A stretch of DNA of 64,000 nucleotides from Chitinophagaceae bacterium. Lineage in GTDB: Bacteria > Bacteroidota > Bacteroidia > Chitinophagales > Chitinophagaceae. Under the pieces are notes generated by a model. It searched no databases, was not told the origin of the DNA, and was given only the letters and a program-made list of their open reading frames with translations. Position numbers and translations under genes: made by a program. Of the stretch, positions 56,365-64,000 are shown piece by piece; within the stretch, counting starts at the first letter, position 1, and each line of letters opens with the position of its first letter. The DNA lies in NCBI GenBank assembly GCA_019638475.1, contig JAHBTR010000001.1:124001-188000 (forward strand). Reading direction: 5' to 3'.

Positions 56365-57698
56365 ATGAAAAAAATTAAGTTACTTATCATCGGCTTGATA
56401 CTTCTTTTCGGTTTAACAAACCTAAAAGCACAAACTTTATTACCAAAACTTCAAAATTTATTTGGAGCAGAAAATGTTATTACTGTTGATTCAAGTGCTT
56501 ACAAAGAATTTTACAAAATCAAGGTTATGCAACTCATTGACCACAACGATGAAAGCAAAGGAACTTTTAAACAAGAAGTTTTATTAGGTTATAATGATGT
56601 TTCTGCACCAACGGTAATGCTAATTCATGGATATTGGATATTGGATATTTTCAGGCTTCGATGACCCTTCGTATAAACACGAACTAACCGAATTATTCAA
56701 TGCTAATCAAATTGAAGTAGAACACAGATATTTTTGGCAATCCGTTCCTGAAAATCTTGATTTTTCATTGCTCAATTTCAATCAGGCAAGTGCAGATTAT
56801 CATTATATCAGACAAAAATTGGGGGCTATTTTCCCAGACAAATGGATTGCAACAGGAGGAAGTAAAGGAGGAGACGCTACATTGGCTTACAAATTTTGTT
56901 ATCCAAAAGATGTTAATGCAAGTGTTATTTACGCCATTTCAATGTCGTTAGAAGCAGAAGATAAACGCTATGCAAAATTCTTTGCTGAGAAGAAGAAAAC
57001 CGAAGAATACAAAAAAATCTACCAAGACCAGATTTATTTTCTTAAAAATAAAAAAAATTGTTGCCGTTTTTTGAAGAATTGGTAAAATTCAAAAAATTTA
57101 ATTTTGATGAATTTGATGCCGAAACAATTTATGACTATTGTGTTTTGGAATACGAATTTTACTTTTGGCAATACTTTGGAAATTATAAGGAACTTAAAGA
57201 GAGTTTAGACCTGTTAAAAAATTATGTTTACACTGACGGAGGTTTCAAAACCGATTTTCAATTGGGCAAACAAGACGAATTGGTTTATTATTTGGGAATT
57301 ATCGCAAAAGATTTTCTTGACAAAAGATACCAACCACACTTTTATCAGGAATTTACGCAAGGTGGCTATTACGGTTACGATGAAAAGCCATTCAAAAAAT
57401 ACCTGAAACATAAAAATTACTCATTGTCTGTTTTTGCAAGATAAAAAGTAAAATTTGATAATACTTTCAGAAAAGCACAAAAGAAATTTACAGAAACCGA
57501 AATGGAAAAAGTAATCGCAATCAATGCAGAAACCGACCCTTTTTCTATTTGTACAATTCCATTTCCGCCAAACAAAGACAATCTAAATCTTGTTCTTAAA
57601 ATTCAACGCACACAGTTTTATTATCAGACTTTGACCAAGAAACACAACTAAAAGTAAAACAAAAATTAACTGAATGGTTAAACAAGAGCAGCCACTAA
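56365..57698 (+). pseudogene. Broken secreted S28/S37-like peptidase
   Basis: A decayed gene of about 440 codons. It starts with a signal peptide (MKKIKLLIIGLILLFGLTNL, ending KAQ). The fold is that of the serine tripeptidyl peptidases common in Bacteroidota: APTVMLIHGY, then FSGFDDPSYKHELTELFN, the nucleophile block WIATGGSKGGDATLAYKF and the Asp/His part INAETDPFSICTI...STHTVLL. Four lesions are visible: an extra GGATATT unit at 56629-56649, a missing A in the A8 run 57050-57057, an in-frame TAA at 57442-57444, and a missing A at 57598-57601. Correcting these gives one frame to the TAA at 57696-57698, which lies inside the attC-like box. Confidence 0.85.
56629..56649 (+). repeat. GGATATT heptamer repeat causing a frameshift
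   Basis: Three perfect GGATATT units. With two units the sequence reads CAT GGA TAT TGG ATA TTT TCA GGC (HGYWIFSG) and keeps the peptidase frame; with three it does not. Confidence 0.9.
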
Positions 57699-57790
57699 CA
57701 AGAGATTTGCCTTATGGTGGGCTAAACGGTTTCTATTGAACTCTTTTATAAAAAATTTCCCACTTCGGCAATACTCAAACCGTTATAGGC
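57691..57790 (+). repeat. attC-like imperfect palindrome at the island end
   Basis: GCCACTAAC (57691-57699) pairs 7 of 9 with GTTATAGGC (57782-57790); inside, TTGCC and GTGGG (57707-57721) pair with CCCAC and GGCAA (57759-57771). The two-box-each-side layout, and a gene stop codon within the first box, are what integron attC sites look like. The box sequences are not the classic RYYYAAC/GTTRRRY exactly, so this is a candidate only. Confidence 0.5.
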
Positions 57791-57913
57791 TATTATAAAA
57801 AGACCAACAAGCATGAAAAAATTAGCAATATTTTTCCTCAGCATTCTCCCAAAAAACAACAAGGAGAAGATGCTGTGAAGAAAGTTTTGTTTACAGAAAC
57901 GTTTGAAAATAAT

Positions 57914-57979
57914 CGTTAATGATAAATTGTTAATGTTGGCTACTCGTTTTTTCATTAACCATTGACGATTAACCATTGC
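57914..57979. repeat. Inverted heptamer arms before the S9 peptidase gene
   Basis: The left arm is CGTTAAT, GATAAAT, TGTTAAT (57914-57934); the right arm is ATTAACC, ATTGACG, ATTAACC, ATTGC (57954-57979). The gap 57699-58046 contains this, the attC-like palindrome and no gene. Confidence 0.75.
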
Positions 57980-58046
57980 TTTTAACACAAACATTTTAGT
58001 TAATCAATATTCAATTAGTATCTTCACACTCCAAAAATTGTATAGT

Positions 58047-60467
58047 ATGAAAATATTTTGTAAAAAATTAGTATGGTTTTTATTATTCGTTGTTGTTAAT
58101 AATAGTGTTATAGCTCAAGATGCTATAGACTATCAAATGCCACCTAAAGAAATAGCAGATTTGTTATTAGCCAAACCAACACCTACTGTAAGTATAGATA
58201 GCAAAGGAGATTGGATGCTGCTTTGTGAAAGAAGTAGCTATCCTTCTGTAGAAGAATTAGGACAACCTGAAATACGTGTAGCAGGATTAAGAATAAACCC
58301 CAATAATTATTCTCTAAGCAGACAGAATTATTTTAACCTCCTTACTTTAAAAAATATTAAAACAAAAAAAGAGCATAGAATTGTTGGATTACCTATAAAC
58401 TTGCAAGCAAGTAATATACAATGGAGCCCCAATGAAAAGAAAATTGCTTTCACCAATACTACTAACAATAGTGTAGATGTATATGTAATTAGCTTAACTA
58501 CTTTTACTGCTACCAAAGTAAATAAACAACCTTTAAATATCATTATTGGAGGAACATACTCTTGGCATGGCGATGATGCATTGATGTATAAAATTGCTAT
58601 TGCTCCAGCATCATCAAAACCCAAACAACCCATTAAACCAAAAGGTCCATCTATACAAGAAAATGTAGGTAAAACTGCACCAGGTCGTACTTATCAGGAT
58701 TTAATTAAAACACCTTATGATGAAAAATTGTTTGAATTTATGACAAAAGCCCAATTAGTTTTAAATACAAATGGTATAGAAACACCTATTGGCAAACCTG
58801 CTATATATAAAACCTTTGCAGCATCGCCCAATAGAGCTTATATTTTGGTAGAAACTATCAACAAACCATTTTCATACTTAGTACCTGCTAATGGTTTTGC
58901 CTCTACTGTAAGCATTACAGATATGAAAGGTAATGTTGTAAAACTAATGGCTGAATTACCTTCTGCCGAAACAAGACCTACAGGAAGAGATAATGTTCAA
59001 AATATACCAAGAAATTTTTCTTGGAGAGATGATGAAGCTGCCGACCTTACATGGTGCGAACCTTTGGATAGTGGATTAATAAAAAATAAAGTAGATTATC
59101 ATGATGCTGTATATGCTTTAGCTGCTCCCTTTAAAGGAGAAAGAAGAGAACTATTTAAAACGACTATGCGTTATAGATATACTATTTGGGGCAACAATTC
59201 TTTTGCTTGGGTAGTAGAAGGTTTATCTGGCAAACAAATAACCAGAGTAAATCAATACAGTTTCCCTGAAAAACATTTAGATAAAATATTTGAACGCAAT
59301 ACAACAGATGCCTATAACAACCCTGGTAATCCTGTAACTACCAAAAATGTATATGGCAAAGAAGTTATTAATATAATCAATAACACTTTTTTATTAAATA
59401 ATAGAACTGGTTCTTCTCCTAATGGAGATTTACCTTTTATTTCTTTGTATGATATAAATGCTAAGAAAAGTAATATTATTTGGCGTTGCCAAGAAGGAAG
59501 TTTTGAATATGTTGTAGAAGTTATAGACCCTAATAATTTTACTGTTATTACAAGAAAAGAAACAAAAAAAGATGTACCTAATTATTTTCTTAAATCAATA
59601 AAAGGAAGTGGAGGTAACGAAGCCTTAACATCTTTTACAAACCCCTACCCTTCTTTACAAGGAATAAAAAGTGAAAAAATAAGATACACTCGTTTTGATG
59701 GTATAGAATTAACAGGCAATTTATATTTACCAAAAGGTTATACAGAAAATACTGGTGAATTATTGCCTTTACTTATTTGGGCTTATCCAAGAGAGTACAA
59801 TAATGCTTCAGATGCAGGACAAATAAGGGGTAGCCAAAATAAATTTACAACTATTAGTTGGGCAAGTCCTTTATATTATGTAACACAGGGTTTTGCAGTA
59901 TTAGATAACGCAGAAATGCCTATTGTAAGCACAGATGAAACCAAAAAACCAAATGATAATTTTATAGAACAATTACAAATGAATGCAGAAGCTGCAATAG
60001 ATTATTTAGTAAATGCAGGAATAGTAGATAGAAACAAAGTTGCCATAGGTGGACATAGTTATGGTGCATTTATGACAGCTAATTTATTAGCCCATACATC
60101 ATTATTTAAAGCAGGTATTGCTCGTAGTGGGGCATATAATAGAACCCTTACTCCTTTTGGTTTTCAAAATGAAGATAGAACTTATTGGCAAGCCCCTCAG
60201 TTGTATTATGAAATGAGTCCTTTTAGTTATGCCAATAAAATAAAAACGCCTTTATTATTAATTCATGGAGAGATAGATGAAAACCCTGGCACTTTTCCTA
60301 TCAATAGCGAAAGATTATATAATGCCATTAAAGGGCATGGTGGTACTGTACGTTATGTTTCACTACCTTATGAAGGACATAGTTACAGAGCTAAAGAAAA
60401 TTTATTACACATGCTTTGGGAACAAAATGAGTGGTTGAAAAAATTTGTGAAAGAAGCAAAAGAATAA
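58047..60467 (+). CDS. Secreted S9-family (prolyl oligopeptidase-type) peptidase
   Basis: An 806-residue exported serine peptidase. ATG 58047 opens on a signal peptide (MKIFCKKLVWFLLFVVVNNS, cleaved after IAQ). Residues about 30-540 are a beta-propeller (for example WSPNEKKIAFTNTT near 130). The alpha/beta-hydrolase domain follows with the nucleophile GGHSYGAFM near 668-676, the acid in LLLIHGEIDENPGTFP near 735-750 and the His in PYEGHSYRAKE near 773-783, a complete triad. It resembles the S9C/glutamyl-peptidase-like group used for peptide feeding. Monocistronic, with a hairpin terminator. Confidence 0.93.
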   Translation: MKIFCKKLVWFLLFVVVNNSVIAQDAIDYQMPPKEIADLLLAKPTPTVSIDSKGDWMLLCERSSYPSVEELGQPEIRVAGLRINPNNYSLSRQNYFNLLTLKNIKTKKEHRIVGLPINLQASNIQWSPNEKKIAFTNTTNNSVDVYVISLTTFTATKVNKQPLNIIIGGTYSWHGDDALMYKIAIAPASSKPKQPIKPKGPSIQENVGKTAPGRTYQDLIKTPYDEKLFEFMTKAQLVLNTNGIETPIGKPAIYKTFAASPNRAYILVETINKPFSYLVPANGFASTVSITDMKGNVVKLMAELPSAETRPTGRDNVQNIPRNFSWRDDEAADLTWCEPLDSGLIKNKVDYHDAVYALAAPFKGERRELFKTTMRYRYTIWGNNSFAWVVEGLSGKQITRVNQYSFPEKHLDKIFERNTTDAYNNPGNPVTTKNVYGKEVINIINNTFLLNNRTGSSPNGDLPFISLYDINAKKSNIIWRCQEGSFEYVVEVIDPNNFTVITRKETKKDVPNYFLKSIKGSGGNEALTSFTNPYPSLQGIKSEKIRYTRFDGIELTGNLYLPKGYTENTGELLPLLIWAYPREYNNASDAGQIRGSQNKFTTISWASPLYYVTQGFAVLDNAEMPIVSTDETKKPNDNFIEQLQMNAEAAIDYLVNAGIVDRNKVAIGGHSYGAFMTANLLAHTSLFKAGIARSGAYNRTLTPFGFQNEDRTYWQAPQLYYEMSPFSYANKIKTPLLLIHGEIDENPGTFPINSERLYNAIKGHGGTVRYVSLPYEGHSYRAKENLLHMLWEQNEWLKKFVKEAKE

Positions 60468-60486
60468 TCATCAAAACCTTACAACA

Positions 60487-60514
60487 TTCAGGCTGCCATT
60501 TTTGGCAGCCTGAA
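60487..60514. terminator. Hairpin between S9 peptidase and lon
   Basis: TTCAGGCTGCCA (60487-60498) pairs with TGGCAGCCTGAA (60503-60514) over loop TTTT, a perfect 12-bp stem between convergent genes. It lacks long T tracts, but its position suits termination of both. Confidence 0.75.
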
Positions 60515-60567
60515 ATATATACTGATAACCATGTTTAACAATGGTAGAAAAATGTAAATCTCCTTTT

Positions 60568-62967
60568 CTATTCTGTTATAGCTATATCCAATACCTGCTG
60601 CATGGTTTTTACATAATGAAATTTAGTGCCTTTAATAAAATTGCTGTCTATTTCTTTTACGTCTTTTTCATTCTGCCAACACATAATTATTTCTTTCAAT
60701 CCTGCACGTTTAGCTGCCAAAACTTTTTCTTTAATACCGCCTACAGGCAATACTTGCCCACGTAAAGTAATTTCACCCGTCATGGCTAAGTAGGGCTTTA
60801 CTTTTTTTCCTGTAAAAGCAGATGTTAAAGCTGTAAGCATGGTAACACCTGCACTTGGACCATCTTTTGGCGTAGCACCTTCAGGAACGTGAATGTGTAT
60901 TGTTTTCTTGGAAAACATTTCAGGGTTTATCTCTAATTTTTTTGCATGAGTTTGCAAATAAGTTAATGCCGTAGTAGCACTTTCTTTCATTACATTGCCC
61001 AAATTTCCTGTCAGTTTCAGTTCGCTTTTTCCATCGCTTAACGCAGCTTCAATAAATAAAATATCTCCACCTACATACGTCCATGCAAGACCAACAGCAA
61101 CACCAGGTATATTGACAGTTTTATACATATCGTTACTATAACGTGGCTTACCCAATATTTTTTCTACATCTGTATTTGTAATAGTTGGATTTATTTTTCC
61201 TTTTGTAGCATATTCTTTTGCAGCATAACGCATAATGCTGGCTAATTGTCTATCCAATTCCCTTACACCACTTTCTCTTGTATGATTTTCTATAATTTTT
61301 TGTAAAACATTTTCAGCAATTTTTACATTTACTTTATCCAAACCATGGGCTTCTTTTTGTTTTGGAATAAGGTGTCTTTTAGCAATTTCAATTTTTTCTT
61401 CTACTGCATAACCACTTAAATCTATAATTTCTAATCTATCCCTCAATGCTGGTTGAATGTTAGCAATATTATTGGCAGTAGCAATAAATAATACTTTGCT
61501 TAAATCATATTCAAGCTCTAAATAATTATCATAAAAAGTATTGTTCTGTTCAGGGTCAAGCACTTCTAATAATGCAGATGATGGGTCTCCTCTATGGTCG
61601 CTTCCTACTTTATCTATTTCATCTAAAATCATTACAGGATTGCCTGTTTTTACTTTTCTAATATTTTGTAAAATTCTACCAGGCATAGCACCTATATAGG
61701 TTTTTCTATGACCCCTTATTTCACTCTCATCATGCAAGCCTCCCAAACTTACACGAGTATATTTACGTCCTACTGCATTGGCAATACTTTTACCTAAAGA
61801 TGTTTTACCAATACCAGGAGGTCCTACAAAACAAAGAATAGGGCTTTTCATATCTCCTTTCAGTTTCAATACAGCCAAATATTCTAAAATTCTGTTTTTA
61901 ATTTTGCTCATTCCATAATGCTCTACATCTAAAATTTTTTTAGCATTTTTTAAGTCATAATTATCAGAAGTATATTCTCCCCATGGAAGGTCAAGCATCA
62001 AATCACAATGATTATATACAACAGAATAATCTGGAGTGCTTGGGTGCATTCTTTCTAATTTTGCAATGCTTGAATTGAAGAGATTTTTAGCAGCTTCTGA
62101 CCATTTTTTTCCCTCTGCCTTCTTCTTCATTTCAGCAACTTCTTTTTCGTTATGGTCGCCACCCAATTCATCTTTAATGCTTTTTAATTGTTGTTGCAAA
62201 AAGTATTCACGTTGTTGTTTATCTATTTCTGTTCTTGTTTTACTGGTTACTTTATTTTTCAACTCAGCAAATTGCAATTCACGTTGTAATAGTTGAATAA
62301 GTTTTTCAGCCCTTGCTGTAATATCGTTCATTTCAAGCAAAGCCTGTTTTTCAAACAATTCTGTATTTTGATTACTACTTACAAAATTTATTAAGAACGA
62401 GGGGTTTTCTATATTTTTTAAAATAATACCTGCTTCTGTTGGCAAGTTTGGCGAAAGCTGAATAATCTGTGTAGCCAAATCTTTTATAGAAGAAATAAGA
62501 GCAGCAAAATCTTCCGTTTCAGGAGCTGCATCTTCTGGCAATACTTTAATACTTGCCTTAAAATAAGGGTCTATATGAGTAATGCTTAATAAATCAAATC
62601 TTTTTTTACCTTGAATAATAATAGTAGTGCCACCATCTGGCATTTTTATCAATTTCACAATTTTGGCTACTGTACCTACAGCACACAAATCTTTTGTTTC
62701 TGGGTCTTCTACATTACTATCTTTTTGTGCTACTACACCTATTAGTTTATCTGCTTTATAAGCATCAGAAACTGCTTTAATACTTTTTTCTCTGCCAACA
62801 GTAATAGGCAATACTACACCAGGAAATAAAACAGTATTTCTAAGTGGTAAAATAATTAGTTCTGACGGAATTTTAAGATTCGTTTCTTGTTCACCATCAT
62901 TTTCGCCCAAAGGAATGATAGGCATAAATTCTGTTTCTTCGTCACTGGTAAATATGTTCGTATTCAT
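60568..62967 (-). CDS. lon: ATP-dependent protease Lon
   Basis: A 799-residue cytosolic AAA+ serine protease that degrades damaged and regulatory proteins. The N-terminal LonN substrate domain ([20 protein letters not shown] near residues 41-60) is followed by the coiled coil, the AAA+ module with Walker [12 protein letters not shown] near 379-389 and Walker B ILDEIDK near 447, and the protease domain. The catalytic Ser lies in [16 protein letters not shown] near residue 703 and the Lys in [14 protein letters not shown] near 747. Full length. In some phyla lon is heat-inducible, and no HrcA/CIRCE palindrome was seen upstream. Confidence 0.97.
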   Translation of the reverse strand: MNTNIFTSDEETEFMPIIPLGENDGEQETNLKIPSELIILPLRNTVLFPGVVLPITVGREKSIKAVSDAYKADKLIGVVAQKDSNVEDPETKDLCAVGTVAKIVKLIKMPDGGTTIIIQGKKRFDLLSITHIDPYFKASIKVLPEDAAPETEDFAALISSIKDLATQIIQLSPNLPTEAGIILKNIENPSFLINFVSSNQNTELFEKQALLEMNDITARAEKLIQLLQRELQFAELKNKVTSKTRTEIDKQQREYFLQQQLKSIKDELGGDHNEKEVAEMKKKAEGKKWSEAAKNLFNSSIAKLERMHPSTPDYSVVYNHCDLMLDLPWGEYTSDNYDLKNAKKILDVEHYGMSKIKNRILEYLAVLKLKGDMKSPILCFVGPPGIGKTSLGKSIANAVGRKYTRVSLGGLHDESEIRGHRKTYIGAMPGRILQNIRKVKTGNPVMILDEIDKVGSDHRGDPSSALLEVLDPEQNNTFYDNYLELEYDLSKVLFIATANNIANIQPALRDRLEIIDLSGYAVEEKIEIAKRHLIPKQKEAHGLDKVNVKIAENVLQKIIENHTRESGVRELDRQLASIMRYAAKEYATKGKINPTITNTDVEKILGKPRYSNDMYKTVNIPGVAVGLAWTYVGGDILFIEAALSDGKSELKLTGNLGNVMKESATTALTYLQTHAKKLEINPEMFSKKTIHIHVPEGATPKDGPSAGVTMLTALTSAFTGKKVKPYLAMTGEITLRGQVLPVGGIKEKVLAAKRAGLKEIIMCWQNEKDVKEIDSNFIKGTKFHYVKTMQQVLDIAITE

Positions 62968-62984
62968 TATGGTATTATATAATT

Positions 62985-62992
62985 CAAAAATA
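62985..62992 (-). promoter_or_regulatory. lon -7 promoter element
   Basis: TATTTTTG on the minus strand lies 17 bases before the lon ATG. The divergent gap 62968-63269 (302 bases) carries this, the rpmB promoter, a further TATTTTTG at 63159-63166 of unknown use, and no gene. Confidence 0.5.
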
Positions 62993-63240
62993 TTGTAAGT
63001 TCAGTTATTGATAAAGAAAACTAAAATTGCAATATTAATGCCATTGATATAAATAGGTACAAAATGTCATTTGATATTATACAAATGCTGTCAATACTGA
63101 TAAAAGTTGCCTACCTATTAGCTACTTGTTTTTCTCCCTATTTATTTCAAAAAACAACTATTTTTGCCCCTTATTACTAAACTAAAAAGGCATAAAGGAT
63201 TTTTTTTTATATAACTTATGGTTATTTAATAAAAACCTCC

Positions 63241-63248
63241 TACTTTTG
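63241..63248 (+). promoter_or_regulatory. rpmB operon -7 promoter element
   Basis: TACTTTTG, 21 bases before the rpmB ATG, matches the -7 consensus. Confidence 0.6.
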
Positions 63249-63269
63249 CCGTCCTGAAAAAATAGAGTT

Positions 63270-63506
63270 ATGGCTAGAGTATGTCAAATTACAGGAAAAA
63301 AACCACTTACAGGTAATCGTGTTTCTCACTCAAACATTAAAACCAAACGCAGGTTTTTACCTAATTTACAAACAAAACGTTTCTTCTTTACTGAAGAAAA
63401 TCGTTGGATTACATTAAAAGTATCTACTGAAGGTATTCGTACTATTAATAAAAATGGATTAGCTTCTGTAGTAAAAAATTTAAGAGCCCAAGGCGAAAAA
63501 ATATAA
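63270..63506 (+). CDS. rpmB: 50S ribosomal protein L28
   Basis: A 78-residue ribosomal protein. [21 protein letters not shown] and the following [17 protein letters not shown] block are typical of L28; the Bacteroidota form ends with [10 protein letters not shown]. It opens the rpmB-rpmG-DUF4295 operon, the standard order in this phylum. Only one Cys is present in the N-terminus, so this is the zinc-free form. Confidence 0.97.
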   Translation: MARVCQITGKKPLTGNRVSHSNIKTKRRFLPNLQTKRFFFTEENRWITLKVSTEGIRTINKNGLASVVKNLRAQGEKI

Positions 63507-63540
63507 ACCTTTAGGTTTCAACCTCATAAATTTTATAACA

Positions 63541-63723
63541 ATGGCAAAGAAAGGAAACAGAGTGCAGGTTATTTTGGAATGTACAGAACATAAAACTTCT
63601 GGAAAACCAGGAACAAGCCGTTACATTACTGTAAAAAATAAGAAAAATACCCCTGAAAGATTAGAGTTAAAAAAATTTAACCCTATATTAAAAAAAGTTA
63701 CTTTACACAAAGAAATTAAATAA
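63541..63723 (+). CDS. rpmG: 50S ribosomal protein L33
   Basis: A 60-residue ribosomal protein with the L33 pattern [38 protein letters not shown] and [16 protein letters not shown]. Only one Cys (residue 14) is left, so the CxxC zinc pairs of C+ forms are missing. It follows rpmB by 34 bases and is followed by the DUF4295 gene after two bases. Confidence 0.97.
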   Translation: MAKKGNRVQVILECTEHKTSGKPGTSRYITVKNKKNTPERLELKKFNPILKKVTLHKEIK

Positions 63724-63725
63724 TT

Positions 63726-63899
63726 ATGGCAAAAGTTGCTTCAAAAAACGCTAAGGTAAAAGATGCTCAAGCTTCTGCAGAAGCTAAAAACTGGACTAAA
63801 GTTATTAAAGCTGTTCGTAGTCCTAAAACAGGTGCATACACTTTTAAAGAAACAATTGTACACAAAGACAAAGTGAAAGATTTTTTGGCTGCAAAATAA
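63726..63899 (+). CDS. DUF4295 ribosome-associated small protein
   Basis: A 57-residue basic protein: MAKVASKNAKVKDAQASAEA, then NWTKVIKAVRSPKTGAYTF and KETIVHKDKVKDFLAAK. It matches DUF4295, a family found in Bacteroidota immediately after rpmG. Its small, lysine-rich composition and fixed place suggest that it is a phylum-specific ribosomal protein; that is inference. It starts two bases after the rpmG stop. In many relatives ftsY follows; here a terminator does. Confidence 0.93.
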   Translation: MAKVASKNAKVKDAQASAEAKNWTKVIKAVRSPKTGAYTFKETIVHKDKVKDFLAAK

Positions 63900-63928
63900 A
63901 TCGCCTCTGTATTTGTAAAATATATAAG

Positions 63929-63961
63929 AAAGGCTTTCTGTACATTACAGAAGGCTTTTTT
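63929..63961 (+). terminator. rpmB operon terminator
   Basis: TTCTGTA (63936-63942) pairs with TACAGAA (63946-63952) over CAT, flanked by AAAGGC and GGCTTTTTT. It ends the ribosomal operon 30 bases after its last stop. Confidence 0.8.
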
Positions 63962-64000
63962 AGTTTCAGTTAATAAATAGCAGATTCTCTTTAATAGCAA

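Noticed and set aside
56627..57444. Two separate short genes (152 and 128 residues)
   Set aside because: They are frame-shifted middle parts of one peptidase; correcting the heptamer and A-run lesions joins them.
55539..57847. CTCAGCATTCT direct repeats (55539-55549 and 57837-57847) as island borders
   Set aside because: An 11-base match is noteworthy, but the flanks do not extend it and the right copy lies beyond the attC-like end; chance cannot be excluded.
57746..57994. A minus-strand 82-residue reading frame
   Set aside because: It lies across the attC-like palindrome and the heptamer arms, has no recognisable domain and no promoter.
63767..64000. A minus-strand gene at the right edge
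   Set aside because: It is antisense to the DUF4295 gene and its terminator and shows no family features.

Overview
The window looks like chromosomal DNA of a Bacteroidota bacterium, most like the Chitinophagaceae/Sphingobacteriia side of the phylum (inference). The sequence is strongly AT-rich. Promoters carry the phylum's TA-N2-TTTG -7 box and Shine-Dalgarno sequences are scarce. Many signal peptides end in ..AQ, and there is a type IX secretion C-terminal sorting domain, a small DUF4295 gene directly behind rpmB-rpmG, and several families largely confined to Bacteroidota (DUF4199, DUF6263, DUF721).

Layout. 0-13 kb: mostly minus-strand housekeeping genes (nucleoside phosphorylase, a periplasmic-binding-like lipoprotein or secreted protein, guaA, an OmpA/TSP3 protein, gcvP, asnB, mgtE) with a cysteine-cluster gene and a SET-domain gene on the plus strand. 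13-22 kb: tRNA-Pro(GGG), a dihydroorotase homologue that lacks key catalytic residues, DUF4199, a GT2 glycosyltransferase, a DUF6263 gene with a broken tandem paralogue, coaE, prfC and a BrkB-type membrane protein. 22-28 kb: a 1209-residue TPR-CHAT protease, a metal-receptor protein overlapping sdaA, aroK and DUF423.

28.8-35.3 kb is the most distinctive metabolic locus: a Crp/Fnr regulator with an N-terminal cysteine cluster, then a small membrane protein, a CuA/cytochrome c subunit II, a heme-copper subunit I that has all six heme/copper histidines but Gln where the cross-linked Tyr should be (so possibly an NO reductase), a SCO protein, and a fused cytochrome b / 2x[4Fe-4S] / MvhD-like protein. 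35-44 kb: methylmalonyl-CoA mutase large subunit, an orphan korA, an astacin-like metalloprotease and secA. 44-45 kb: a broken cassette-like gene between GTTATAGGC/GCCTATAAC boxes. 45-55.4 kb: a T9SS cargo protein, an RRM protein, HAD, valS, a beta-barrel, PAP2, surE and an HMA-like protein. 55.4-57.8 kb: an island with a HigBA toxin-antitoxin pair and a peptidase pseudogene that ends in an attC-like palindrome. 58-64 kb: an S9 peptidase, lon, and the rpmB-rpmG-DUF4295 ribosomal operon.

The strongest unexplained structure is a family of imperfect heptanucleotide repeats (at least eight loci with different unit sequences) that recurs across the window. Some copies sit in frame inside valS and gcvP, some abut stop codons, some form inverted arms, and in one case a one-unit expansion accounts exactly for a frameshift in the island peptidase gene. 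No rRNA, CRISPR array, insertion sequence or prophage was seen.
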